A DNA stretch of 64,000 bases from Nissolia schottii (lineage: Eukaryota > Streptophyta > Magnoliopsida > Fabales > Fabaceae), in contig QANU01113051.1 in NCBI GenBank assembly GCA_003254905.1, positions 143,052 to 207,051 of the forward strand, written 5' to 3'. The notes under the pieces are model-generated. The model made no database searches and was not told the DNA's origin. It saw nothing but the letters and a program-made list of their open reading frames with translations. The translations under genes and the position numbers were made by a program. This document shows, in pieces, positions 23,721-36,180 of this stretch (positions are counted from its first letter, which is position 1; each line of letters opens with the position of its first letter).

Positions 23721-25934
23721 TCTGTATATTTTGGAGCATATGCCAAGGTGGAGAAAGAAGTGGGCCTAAAACATTGAGCAACCTTTTTTTTCTTCTTCAT
23801 CATAAGATTCTCAGCCCATCCAATTCAGAAAAAATTGAAAGCTGATAGAAGCAATCAAGAATAAAATTATATAGTTGAAATTAAGAAAAAGATGTGGAAC
23901 CCTCATTAAGGGCAAAATCAATGCCATATACATAATGGTGGTCGTGGACCATGCAAACCATGCAAGAATGTGTTGACCCCATTCACATGCATTCTCCTCC
24001 AGTGCTCTAAAATTTACACATATAGCATTCATATCCCATTCAAACTACAGAAATTTTCAACATTCCCATAATTACATACATTCTATTTATTTATGCCATG
24101 TATTTTACACTAACAATTTTTGGCTATAAGACTAAATCATGTGGTTTGCTCTTTGGTTATAAGTCACTGTGTAGTATGCTTTAGCGGAATGGCATATAAC
24201 TAATGTTTATCTAATGACCAACTTGGATTGTTTGCTTCACTGCATTAAACATTCATCTCACCAAGCATTCCTTAGAATTTTTGAGTGCTTACAGGGATAC
24301 CTACAAATCACTCACCAAAGTGATTCTCACATCGACAACAAGAATTAAAGTCACGTCCTTTTGAAATACAAGTAAGTTTCTAGTAACATGATGTATCATT
24401 AAACTGTTATGTTGCATTTTATTAAAGAAACCATAGAGCCTCTCGATGATGCAATATTAATGTCTCCACATGTCCCTTTCTAGTTATTTTCTTTAGCAGT
24501 GGATCATCAATCATGGATATTAATTTATAGTGTTTAATAAGTATCTACCCTATAGCATTATGTAAGATATTTAAGGCCTCTATGATCTAATCCTTATTAC
24601 TCAGCTCAACCAGAAGTTCGTAACACCAGATCTGTAACAATTTGATAGGAAGAATATTTGGTAGGAGTGGGATTAAGAAAGAGACAAAGATAGAAAGGGA
24701 ATAAGAATATAAAGGTAAGAAAAGTTGTGGATGAGCGTGACTAGCTACACTGAAAAAGAAAAGCAAGCGAAGACGGTTTTCAGCATACAAGATTTATTGC
24801 ATGGATTGCAGGCAGATTAAGGAACCTAGCACTATTTCTCCCTGCTTGTACGATTTATATATATGTGTGTGTGTATATGTATATATGCTTCAACTTTAAC
24901 CCTTTTTTCTAGATGCAAAGCAGAGCTTATATTCCCTACATTTGCTGAATGTTCAAAGAAAATATCATTTTTGTGCATGGCTCAAAATCTAAAATTATGA
25001 TTAGTAAAATCATTTACATGGATCACAACGGTTCAATGAGCATGTGTCTATCGAACGTGTGGAATCTAGCTACTTGTTTTCTTTCATTCGTTCACATTGG
25101 CTAGATAAGAGAAATGCTTCGTTAGTGCCAAAAAAATAAAATAAAATGTTTGATCGTGTCTAGTTTTTACTTGTGTAATAATTTGTAGTACGAAAAGACC
25201 TTCGCGTTTGTCATGCCGTTATCAAGCGAATTGCACCAAAGAGTAAGAAGACATATAAGTAGCATGTTTAGTTTTTCAACTAGAAAATCATGATTTAGTT
25301 TTTCATCTTGAAAACCATGATTTAAACCAAAATTTCCGTCTTACAATTTTCACACAAAACTAAGGTTATTAAAACCAAGATCTTATGTAAATTTAAAAGA
25401 GCAAAATAAAAAACATAAAACATGAAAACATAACACAATTTAAATGGTAGAATCAATCAATTCAAGTGATTGTAATAAGATCGAATGACCTTTTAAAACT
25501 CATAAGATCGTAAAATTTTAAAATTTAAACTGAGATTTTAACAATCTTGCCCAAATTAGTTTCAAGTTCCACACAAAAATTTAAACGCTAAATAAACGCT
25601 TAATAACAAGTTGGTTACATTAAGATATAGTTGGCCATTTTTGCTAAAGACACGAGAACCACACAGCAATGGCTTCGAAAGCATCAAGTCATTCATACCT
25701 AATCTCGTATGAAGATTTTCTAAACCGCTCAAAATCAGGCAGAAGATGCCATAAGACGATTACCGATATAATTATCCAGAAATTATAAATTACAGTCAAG
25801 AAATGTACAGTTATACCGCCATTACCAAATAACTTCTGTTTCGAGAGACCTTCGGCCAAAATACTTGGCTGTAAGTAAAAATGCTATAAGGGGACATGAT
25901 AAAGCATTCTCATGATATTATATACCCCATTAGA
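23721..25934. other. intergenic and 3' UTR of the OTU gene
   Basis: AT-rich, with no coding signal. The right end, from about 25600, is probably the 3' UTR of the minus-strand OTU gene. Confidence 0.4.
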
Positions 25935-27825
25935 TCATGCTGGGACTACAGAATTATAATGCTCACCTAGTCCAAAAGCATGCTTATGGTAGGAGAGCAT
26001 AATACTAGAATTTGCCGAGCCGGTACCGTCGCCAGATTTGTACTCTTTCCCCATCTCCACATCAGGGAAGGACCCCGAAAATATCATAATATGCTTCTTC
26101 AAGCAGTGAGTCAAGGCACCAAGCTCTAGTTGTCCTCCCCATACAGCCGTCAACTCCACTTCCTTGCAATAGTTTTCAAACTTCTGAGGAAGCGATTCAT
26201 CAGAGTCCTTGTCGATCAAGTTCTCCGACAGGAAGAACGGAAGGAAATCGGATGAATGCTTTCTCATATAAGCGGCCGCCATTTCTCGGAGTTCTTGGTA
26301 TGTATGAGGCGACCTGCCGCCAGAGAGGAGGGCCAGCTGATCCTCAACGGCTCTATAGAGGCAGTGCCCGTCAGGTTTGATTTCACAGACAGTTAAGCCA
26401 AGAGGCTTCAGCTTCCTTTCCAATTTCTCATCTTCAATCATACGATCACTTACCATGTCGCTCTGCTCTGCTTGGATTCTCTGCTCCCTTTCTGCTTCTT
26501 GTTGAGCTCTTCTGTCTCGCTTCTGTTTGCCCTTGCTGACCTTTTTCTGTTCGGGTTGACTAGTAACAGTTACTCCTGCTATGGCCTTTACCAAATTGTC
26601 CAAATTGCTCTTTTCATTTCCGTTACCGCTGCTATAGCCTAACACAGCCAGTTCTTTTGCATGTTTCTCTTTAAGCTTAGCAGAAAGTTGAGAAATCTCT
26701 TCCTCCACTTGTTTCTTCTTAGCTTTCTGCTCAGCCTTGCTACCTCTAGCAGATGCTTTTTTCATTTCAACTTCTTTGTTCTGCAGTTGTGATATCTCTT
26801 TCCTGAAAATACACAAGTGAAAGAATATCTATCGCATGAGAATCAGAGTAACTTAAGAAGTAACAAAAACCTACACAGTCTAGAGTTTAACACATGAGCC
26901 AACAATAAATAGGAACATTTACCAAAAAAAAAAAAAAACTAATTGGAAAACAAAGGACACTAAGTATGCTATTATGAAGGTAGGTTGTCTACCATGCAAA
27001 ACAAATGTAGCATGCTAAAGAGAGTCAAATAGTTGACTGAAATACAATATTGCTGTGCTGCAAAATCAAGCATCTTCTCAACTGATAAACCATTAACCCA
27101 TAAAATGCCTTGTTTAATTTGCTCTACCGTTGTTGCTAGTGGAAAGTGGCAAAAGGAACAGAAACGCCAAAGGGGCAAAGGCAGGGAGTCGGATAACCAC
27201 TAAAGTGAATGATGTGATCCTTTGTAATTTTAATTATTTTAAAAAAAAGGAACAAGTTTGAGATCATTAATGTGATTCAAATAATACTTTGAACTTTATG
27301 AAAATCTAAACAAAAAACCTAATGATATAGGCCTCCATCTCCACTAATCTTGGAGACCACCTTGATATCCAAGATTATTTTCAAGTTTCAACTTTCCACA
27401 CATGGTTACGTAGGCCTGCATCTCCACTAATCTACCAAAACACCCTAAATACTCTTCTTGTCATGTTAATGATATAATTGATTAAATTATTGTAGCAATG
27501 GTGCTGTCTAATAACCATGAATTTAACATAAAAATTCCTTTTACCTTGCTTAGCAACAAAAATAAACTAAAAGAATGACTAAATACTACAGATTCCAGAA
27601 CAAATAAAGCCTATTTGTGTATGAGTTTGAGAGCTCATCTCTCTGATATGAACATGTACGACTTAATGCTTTCACAAAAACAGTGAGGCCAGATGCTGTT
27701 AATTTTATTATGAGTCACCTGTGCCGTGAAAGAATTTCATCACGACTTTCCTGCTTCTTTTCAGGTGCCTTGTCTGAAATCAATTCTTCCTGAGCTTTCT
27801 CCTCAATTTCCTGGGTATCCTCCAT
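25935..27825 (-). CDS. OTU-domain cysteine protease (deubiquitinase, OTUD6/At3g62940 type)
   Basis: Two coding exons, 27719-27825 and 25935-26802, joined at AG|G to give 324 residues from [10 protein letters not shown] to HYNSVVPA. The N-terminal half is a charged coiled coil rich in K, E and Q (residues 25-160; [34 protein letters not shown]). The OTU domain follows: [13 protein letters not shown] carries the catalytic Asp180 and Cys183, and [12 protein letters not shown] carries His317. These proteases remove ubiquitin from proteins. The length and layout match eukaryotic OTUD6B relatives. It lies between two glutaredoxin pairs on the minus strand, as I recall for Arabidopsis At3g62940. The ORF can start at an in-intron MCIF codon, but the splice to exon 1 restores the family's N-terminus. 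Confidence 0.93.
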
Positions 27826-29180
27826 TGGAGTAACCCTTAAATAAATAAAAAAGAAAAATCATAGAGTGTAAGAAATCAGAAACAAACTAATCATCATAGT
27901 TAGAAAGAAAATAGTGAGGCCATCTAATATGTATGGTAGCGACTAGATCCTCAAAATACTCTTGCAACATTAAAGTCTAATTAGCTAAATGCGTAACTCA
28001 TGAAAACATAGCTCACATGATATGGTCATTCAATTCGAGGTACAAAGCTGCTATAACATTCTCAAAACTAGATAGCTAACCACTATTTACTATTTGTTCA
28101 AACTTCAAAGCCATCACATCGGGAAATCTTTGACTTGTTTAAACATCAAAATTCCAATCCAATATTTCCCAGTCATAATATTATGATAATTTGTCAACTC
28201 AAGTAGATGTCATGTTATATCTTGGATCCCAACTAGGTAAATTTGGAAAGTAAATCAATTACATGGTGAGATCTGACACATAACCTAAGATGTCAATGCA
28301 ACACAACAAACATTACTTATCAACAATAACTATAAGACTCATCATTTTCAAGACTACAAACTTCATAGCACAAAGAGGGAAAGTGGAATGTCTTTGGAGA
28401 GCAGATACTAAACACACTTAAATTACAATTTATGAACAATGCAATGCAGAGCTTCACCCTACACAAGTTGTGGCCACACTTTCAGAAATTCACTTGCATG
28501 CACATAACGGGTAAACAAATCAATTACTATAACGGATCATAAGGAATGAAGCAGGAAGCAGGCTAACATCCAATTCAAAAAATGAATCAGACTTAATTTC
28601 AAAGAGGGTTTTTAATAACAAATAACAAAATTAAAAAAAAAGAAAAGAAAAGAAAAATTGAAGTTTCAAACCCAAAGGTAATGAAAAATAAGACTACAAT
28701 TTAATCATAAAAGAGGATCTTCTCCTGGAACATCATCCAACTCGGTACCTCATGTCCACTAGACCTAACTAGAATCTCAGCGTACAGAAATTAGTACAAG
28801 CACAATATATATAAAATAAAATAAAAAAATAAAAACTGAAACATAAACACCAAATTTCTCGAATCTGAATGATCCAACAATTAACTAATTGTATACATCG
28901 GAATAGAGTTTCGAAAAGGTTAGTTCGTATGTGCATTTGCAAACATTTGAGGGTACGATATGTATCAGTTTCAGTTACTCATATGAGAAAGAAAGCCACA
29001 CAGAATGGCCTAAGGTAGGAATAACAATAAGATGAAGTAATGACATTTTTTGAGAGTTAAAGTGAACCGATTGAAAGAGTAGGCAGCAGCGACGGCGGCG
29101 GAGAAGGAAGAGTCCTTACCTGGTTGGTACCCACGGCGGAGACGGCTATATTTGTGTGAAGTGTCCCCAAACGAAACGAA
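27826..29180 (-). other. 5' UTR intron and leader exon of the OTU gene
   Basis: On the minus strand, CCAACCAG|GTAAGGACT puts a splice donor at 29119/29120, and the acceptor TTTATTTAAG lies just before the coding exon at about 27837. The leader exon is thus about 29120-29180, rich in CCG/CCGTC words, and the 1.28-kb intron sits in the 5' UTR. The transcript start is not visible. Confidence 0.55.
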
Positions 29181-31117
29181 AAGAGGAGGACGAAATTAGC
29201 GAAGGCTATTGATTGGGCTGATTCGGGCCTCTGATGCTTTACCTAAAAAGGTCCTTAATTTGGGTCACCGTGGCCCATGCATTAATTTGGGTCCTTATGT
29301 ATGCTAGGCCCATTAAAGGCGTTTGATATGTCTGCTCTTGAAAGCGTAAACCTTTTCCGCAATGTTTTGTACCTGTGTCATTTTGTAATCTAATCTATAT
29401 TAACTATAAACAGAGTTTCTTTTTATCATTAATTTTTGAGGAAATTTTTTTACCTAAATTATTTTCATTAAATTTATTAAATTTTTTTTAATTTAAATTT
29501 AAATTTTCATTAAATTTATTCTATTTGACCCCATTAAATCTTTCATAATTTAAAAATAGAATTTTCTTACTTTTATAAATTAAAAATACAAAAAGTAAAA
29601 TTAAATAATTTACATAAAAAAATAAGATTAACAAATTTAAAATAATTTATGTACATAGTATAAGTATTTAACTAGTCTAAATTGACTTGAAACTTATACT
29701 AATTGACATTGTGCATAAATTTATACAACATATATTCACTTGATTCCTTTCATCTAGAATCTAATTGCCACCTTAAGTTGGGTTAAATTTTTGCAGGTTT
29801 TGAGATGCAATTGTCCAAAGCATGAGTTTAGCTTGTTTTCCTCTATTATCCCTACAACAACTTAACAGCAAAATTGCATCAGAGGTGTCCCAAAAACCCA
29901 ATCCTATATGGTACTTTATCTGCATGGTGATTTTCAGACATATTGATTTATGTTGCCCTCAGCTCCAATGGGCAATAGTTTGTCCATGGCCTGATCAAAC
30001 AATATACAAAGATCAATGATTTGTATAACTTTTCAATTACACAATCATACAATTATGCACAAATGCCCCATTTCCATAAACTTTTAACACACAAATTATA
30101 ATTTTTTTTTTACACGCAAACATTGAACCAAATTAGTTCCTTTATCTCCTGCTTACCACTCAAACTCTAAACGCGTCGACTCATTTGCTATTATGCACAA
30201 ACATTTTGAATTAACATGCACAAACTTTTCAACCAGCATAAACAAATTTTAAAACAAAAATGAAACAAAAACGACAAACAAAAAAAATTTAGTACTCATG
30301 CATAAACTTTTGAAGTACAAACTTTTTTAGACATATACACAAACTTTTGAACCAAAAACAAAAAATATGATAGAAATGAAAACGAAAACATGAAGAAGAA
30401 GAAAACTTTTATGTTTATGTGCACAAACTTTTTTGTACATATGCACAACCTTTTTAAAAACTGGAAATGAATATTATGATGGACATGAAAATAAAACAGA
30501 CGACGAAAAACCCAAACTTTTCAACTACCAAAAACAAAAAAAAATAATGAAAACGAAAACGAAAATTGTGAGATCCACAATGTCTTGCAAAAAAGAAAAA
30601 ATGAAGAAAAGTTTAAATGAATAAAAATGAATGAGAAAAACTAAAAAAAAAAAAGTTTGTGACAAATGGTAAAAAAAACAATGAAGAAAAAAAAGAGAAG
30701 AGAAGGAAGAGAAGGAGAAGAGGAGACGTGTGTGAGAAAGAGAGTGAGGAGATAGAAAATATAAATTTAATGAAGTGGTAGATTAACCACATAAAAATTG
30801 TGTGCACCAAATATTTCTATTAAAAAAACCTTCCAATTATCATATTTGAGTCAGCTCCAATACCATTATGTTAGTTTTTAGTATGTAAATTAAGATCAAG
30901 ACGTGAATGCGTTAATTATTAAGTGTGCATTATTATGTATTGCGATATTAGTCTAATTATTCAAATGTCTCTAACTCATGAAACCATAACTCACATGACA
31001 TGCATGGTCATGAAAACATAGCTCACATGACCTTCTTTATTTGGGGGTGGGAATATGGAAAAAAGCTTAAAATTTTTATTGTCAGAAAAGCTTGTGTGTG
31101 TGTATATATATATATAT
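29181..31117. other. intergenic with an A-rich degenerate repeat
   Basis: No gene is evident. From about 30190 to 30450 the word ATGCACAAACTTTTGAA recurs in loose tandem with variable spacing, followed by an A/G-rich tract of GAAAACGAAAAC type. Open frames here come from that skewed composition. Confidence 0.45.
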
Positions 31118-31125
31118 GCTATTAG

Positions 31126-31243
31126 TAGGGATGGCAATTCCAAGTAAGTGGGTATCTGTCCCAACTAAACCTGCGGATAGAATATGGTAGAAATTTTTTC
31201 TAATCTAATAGGTTGAGGGTGGGGTTATCCATTATCATCTCTA
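31126..31243. mobile_element. 118-bp hAT-type MITE
   Basis: Terminal repeats TAGGGATGGCAAT and, reversed, TAGAGATGATAAT. Flanked by an 8-bp duplication with one mismatch, GCTATTAG (31118-31125) and GCTATCAG (31244-31251), which is the hAT signature length. The GGGATGGCAA end is common in plant hAT MITEs. Confidence 0.7.
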
Positions 31244-31251
31244 GCTATCAG

Positions 31252-32959
31252 TGATGGTGGTTGATTGAGTTAATTTAATTTTAGTCACTTTGACCGATAG
31301 CTTATGGGCCGCGTTTGCCAAAGTATAGAAAAAAAAAAAGATTAACAATTGTTCCTTCTTCTTTTTTTCACAAAAATGCTTAACAATATTGAAGTACAAA
31401 GAAAATTACAACCATCTCAATATGGGTATTTTGAAAACAATTATTATAATATTAATAATACAATTAGCATGCTATGCTATGGATATTTTGAGAATTATCA
31501 CATATATTTTCATAAATATATACCATAAACCAAATAAGTTTATAATTCATTTATGTGAATCTAAAAACGTATTATATGAATTATATTTGTAAAACAAACA
31601 AGCTTTTTTGGAATATCCAAAAATGATATTCTTATGTATTATATTTATAAAAATATGATTTATGGAAATAAAATTTCAAAATTTGAAACAAACACACCCT
31701 TAATTTATAAGGACCTAATTTATGACCAATAATTCATTTTTTTTAAAGTGAACAAATAGCTCAAACTTAAATTTTCAGCAAAAATTATTTAATATACTAG
31801 AAATCAGGTCTTTAAATAAATTTATCAATAATATATATATATATATTGAATATATTCTATTGATTATAATAAATTAATAGGAAAAACCAATTTTGACAAA
31901 ATATAGTATTGTGTTAAAGGGTATAAAAAATTAAATTAAGAAATAACTAACTTTTTAACCTACTTAAAACTTCTATTCAACGTGGATAGGATATATCGAA
32001 GTCGAAAGGCAGAGCATTAAAGTGGATAAGCATTAATCGTTTGCTATGCCATCCCGTCGCTTCATGGTCGTATATATAGGAGGACTCTCCGATCAATTTT
32101 ACAAGGTAGAAAGATAATATAATTGTCAATTGATGACTTTTTTTGTCACCTCCAAAAGTTTAATGCACATATTTCATGCACTATAATGTAATTTGAGAAC
32201 TACAATCTACTATATTATATACCATTTTTTTATACATGGACCACACAATAATATAATTGAAATAGAGTTAAGGAAAAAAAAAAGGTTAAATGTGAAGAAT
32301 TAATACTTCCCTAGAATGTATAATGTTAGGAAGAAGTGGCTAGTGTGATTCCAAGTGAGTATCAAGTCATAGAGTCAATGATGTCTAGCTTTTGTTTATA
32401 ATTTCGCATTGAACTATGTCTCACATATCATTTACTATCGAATGTGACGACCGCACAATGATTATAGTTTTTGCCTCCTCTTGGCTTCGTACCCAGCAAA
32501 TCTGAGAAATGTGGCAGATGACAGAGGTAGAGGCACAACTCGGTAGCACAGAGTAATAGATGACAACAGGATGACTGTGTGCAGAGGAAGAAGAAGATTG
32601 TGAAGAGGTTGAGTTATTGGATTTTGCTTTTCATTTTTTTATTTCTTTTTTAAGTTGGTTCCTCGGGATGAAATTTTGCACAACTTGCTATTTTTTAATG
32701 TTCTCCTATAATTATATTGTAAATAATACTCTTAATTGTTTAAAAATTTGATATAGTTTGTGTACTATTTTGGTGGCGGTGGGATGAGAGTTAGAGAAGA
32801 AGAGAAGGGTTAAAGAGATGGATGGTGGTGGTGGCGGTGGAGGAAGGAGGGTTAGAGAGGGGGCGGCGACAAATGTAGCAATGATGGTTGAAAAATCTAA
32901 ATACTTAATTCATTTAATCTAATTTTTCTTTATAATTTATCTTTTAATTAAATATTTTT
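31252..32959. other. intergenic
   Basis: AT-rich. The part near 32760-32880 has G-rich simple sequence (GGTGGTGGTGGCGGTGG). No gene is seen. Confidence 0.4.
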
Positions 32960-33288
32960 TTATTTAATAAATTATTGACATATATATCTATCAGTAATGT
33001 CCTATTTATTCATATTTTTTAATTTAATAAATTACCGGGGGATATATTCATCGTTAATGTCCTCTTTATTTATCAAAAAATAAAAATAATTACTGACAGA
33101 TATATTCGTCGGTAATTAATGGCCACAACTTGGTGCTACAAGTTACAAGGGAAAACAACGACGAATATGTTATCCGTCAATAACTTTGATCTGTTTCGTG
33201 GGCCAAAGTTGAAAATAATCATTATGAACAAATTTGGACACAAAATCTGACAAAAATATCTGCCAATATTTAACTTTTTTTACTAGTG
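32960..33288 (-). mobile_element. terminal fragment of a CACTA (En/Spm) DNA transposon
   Basis: On the minus strand the sequence begins CACTAGTAAAAAAAG at 33288. The region inward holds several copies of a subterminal word such as ATTACCGACGAATATATC (variants at about 32970, 33040, 33100 and 33150), as in plant CACTA ends. The opposite CACTA end was not found, so this is a fragment. Extent to the left is approximate. Confidence 0.55.
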
Positions 33289-35765
33289 ATCCTCTCTTGC
33301 TGAACTTTAGTGTTGCATATGTGCTCCAACTATAAGCAATAATTGGTTTATGCACAAATAATTATCATAAACACATCATATATATAGGATCTTAGAACGT
33401 CATAATTTTTTACATAATTTAGACAAGAGTATGTATCGTTCACCATGGAAATTGACATGCTTGAAAATCAATCAAGAACCGTGCTCCATGAAATTAAATG
33501 AAGGAGATGATCATTAGATAAACACAACATACTTAATAGTACACTAGTGGCGAAGAAATTACAATTTTCTTGAATCTTGAATAGTAGTTAGAGATAGGAC
33601 CACATCCTTTCTTTATATAGATATGAAAGAGTACTTCTATCGTACACATCACAATTGTCGTGTCTATTCTTCATATAGTCATGTCTTTACATACATGATT
33701 ATTCATAATTCATGACGTCTCTTCAATAAAATAGTCAATAGATTTAACATTCTTATGATTATTAAATTATATAGATTATATGGGACACAATTATATGGAA
33801 GATAATTCTTATACCAACATCCTGCGTTCAATCGACTTGTGCTCAGCATGACAGTGAGCATGTATGACCTTCCCTCCATTACCTTAAAGACAAGGGAATG
33901 AATTTTTATTATGTACAAATTTGTTATGTTTGGTTATATGAAGAGAGATAGAAATATAAAGTTTTTGAATAAGGGAAGGAAGAGAAGGTGGTGATGGCAG
34001 TTTGGGGGGTTAGAGTTTAACCTTAACCTGATACCATATAAGAGTGAATGAACTCACCACAAATGTGAGAGAGATGTATTGAGATATTTATAGAGTGCAA
34101 TACAATAATTATAAATAATGGAAATAATAGATAATGAGAATTATTTCCTAACAAGTTCTCTTAAAATTAGTAAGACCTAATTCAAATTTTTGTATCTTTA
34201 TCTTTTTTCACATGACAAAACATTTTAACATGAGAAACTTATCATTATTAAGTTTCACATGGTTAAGTTTCACATGAAAGTTTCCATTATCATTATCTGT
34301 ATTTGATATTCAGTCACCGCATGTATCCAGTTCTACAAATTTCATTCTCTAATCTAAGAACTATTGACATAATCTTTGCCTTAAAAGGAATACACGAATG
34401 AACAGAATATATAGCTTTTTAAGTATTTTATACTTTGCATAACAAATAACTTCTTAACTGTTTTGGATAACAGTTGGAAGAATTTTTGGTCGGTTTCTCT
34501 ATATTCGTATATTGAGTCGATCGAGTTACCTAACTATTATTATTCACCCACCACTTGAAAGCTAAACACATATGCAGCATTCTCCAAGCCTAATTCACTC
34601 TTAATTGGACGTGAAAAATGAGAAGCTTACTATACTATATCCTTCTACTCATGAATTCCTACTTTCAAGTTGACATTCTCATCATCTTCCCTTGATTTCT
34701 TGTAATTAACAAATGATATGTAGAAGAATCCCAAATCTTTTAGATATGCTTTGTTGGATAGATATACAAGAATTATCCTAAAAGTGAACATAATCACTCT
34801 CATAGCAAGGGGAATATATACCCCAAGGAAGTTGGAATCATAATGTTGATAAAATCAAATAATTAACACCATCTAGGATTTTATTTTATATTTCAATTTC
34901 AAACTGTTCTGAAAAAATCCCTTCCCATACCCAAAGGTCCAAATATACACACACATATAAGATTGTTGGACCAAACAAAATGATTTTGGATTCCATGAAT
35001 CTGATGCGGGGACCAAAGTGATCATGAGAAAAGTGGAAAAAGGAAATTAGATAAACTCTTATCTTTCCTCCACATCACCCTTGCAGCCTAGCTATAGCTT
35101 CATACAGAACAGAACCAAAATAATGCGTGCATGTTGCAGCAGTAATAACAAGAACATGTAACACATTACTAGACACAGGAATTGGTTAGATAACTTCAAA
35201 TCTAAATTATTAGCACAATGATTTCTCTTTTTTTTTTTTTTCTTCTTTTATTACCTTATAAAATGCTCATGAAGGTGACACTTGGAATTCTTTAATTTTT
35301 CCTCCTCTGGGCCTCTGACTTTGCACAATTCTAATTCAAATATGTGATATTAAGATTCCAATTCCTTTGACATATTTTTGTAGACAAGGCAGCATTGGTT
35401 TTGTGCCATCTGCCCCATAGAAGTTTTTTGCTCATATATTAAATAAACATTATTATAGAATAATGTTCTTGATGCTGAAGCCGGGACCGAAAGATTTTAA
35501 GGCTAATAAACTATTACATTGTTCTTATTCCAAGTTTTGATTGCAAGTATGGATCTTGAATTATATCACTTACACAGTTTTGATTTTGATGCTAAATGCA
35601 ACTTGCTCATAGCAATTGCATTTACGGTCACCATCGACCAAATGATCAGGTTGGAACACTTCCCCTTATCCAAAACAAGGATAGTATCTTAAGGAACTTT
35701 CCTTTATATAATTTTTAATTTGCTTCTCTGCTTTTTCCCCTTAGCTTATACAATATTCAATCCAC
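33289..35765. other. intergenic, promoter side of glutaredoxin copy 3
   Basis: AT-rich, with no credible coding region. The last few hundred bases are the likely promoter of the gene that follows. Confidence 0.4.
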
Positions 35766-35773
35766 TATAAATA
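35766..35773 (+). promoter_or_regulatory. TATA box of glutaredoxin copy 3
   Basis: TATAAATA, 106 bases upstream of the ATG at 35872. Confidence 0.65.
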
Positions 35774-35871
35774 AGAGCTGAATGAAATCTCAGAACTCAC
35801 CAACTCAACACAACAACAAACCTTTACCTTCTTAGAAGCCAATTAGGTAACTTTTTTATTGCAAAGTGATC

Positions 35872-36180
35872 ATGGATAGAGTGAGGGATTTGGCATCAAA
35901 GAAAGCTGCAGTGATATTCACCAAGAGTTCATGTTGCATGTGCCACAGCATCAAGCAACTGTTCTATGAGCTTGGAGCAAGCCCTGCAGTGCATGAGCTT
36001 GACAATGACTCATATGGGAGGGAAATGGAATGGGCCTTGAAGGGTTTGGGATGCAACCCTTCTGTCCCTGCAGTGTTCATTGGTGGCAAATTTGTTGGTT
36101 CATCAAAGGATGTTATATCCCTTCATGTTGATGGCACTTTGAAACAAATGCTCATGGATGCAAAGGCCATCTGGTTTTGA
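35872..36180 (+). CDS. CC-type glutaredoxin (GRXC11-like), copy 3
   Basis: Single exon, 102 residues. It starts MDRVRDLASKKAAVIFTKSS and carries the active site CCMC (residues 21-24), then HSIKQLFYELGASPAVHELD, VPAVFIGGKFVGSSKDVISL and the end DAKAIWF. This resembles Arabidopsis GRXC11/GRXC12 closely. The CC-x-C active site suggests it is the dithiol-capable subtype. The ending AIWF is a variant of the ALWL motif. The frame is open upstream of this ATG to a non-ATG codon at 35866, but the ATG at 35872 gives the family's N-terminus. A typical TATA box lies 106 bases upstream. The gene stands 8 kb from the OTU coding start, in the opposite direction to copies 1 and 2. Confidence 0.94.
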   Translation: MDRVRDLASKKAAVIFTKSSCCMCHSIKQLFYELGASPAVHELDNDSYGREMEWALKGLGCNPSVPAVFIGGKFVGSSKDVISLHVDGTLKQMLMDAKAIWF

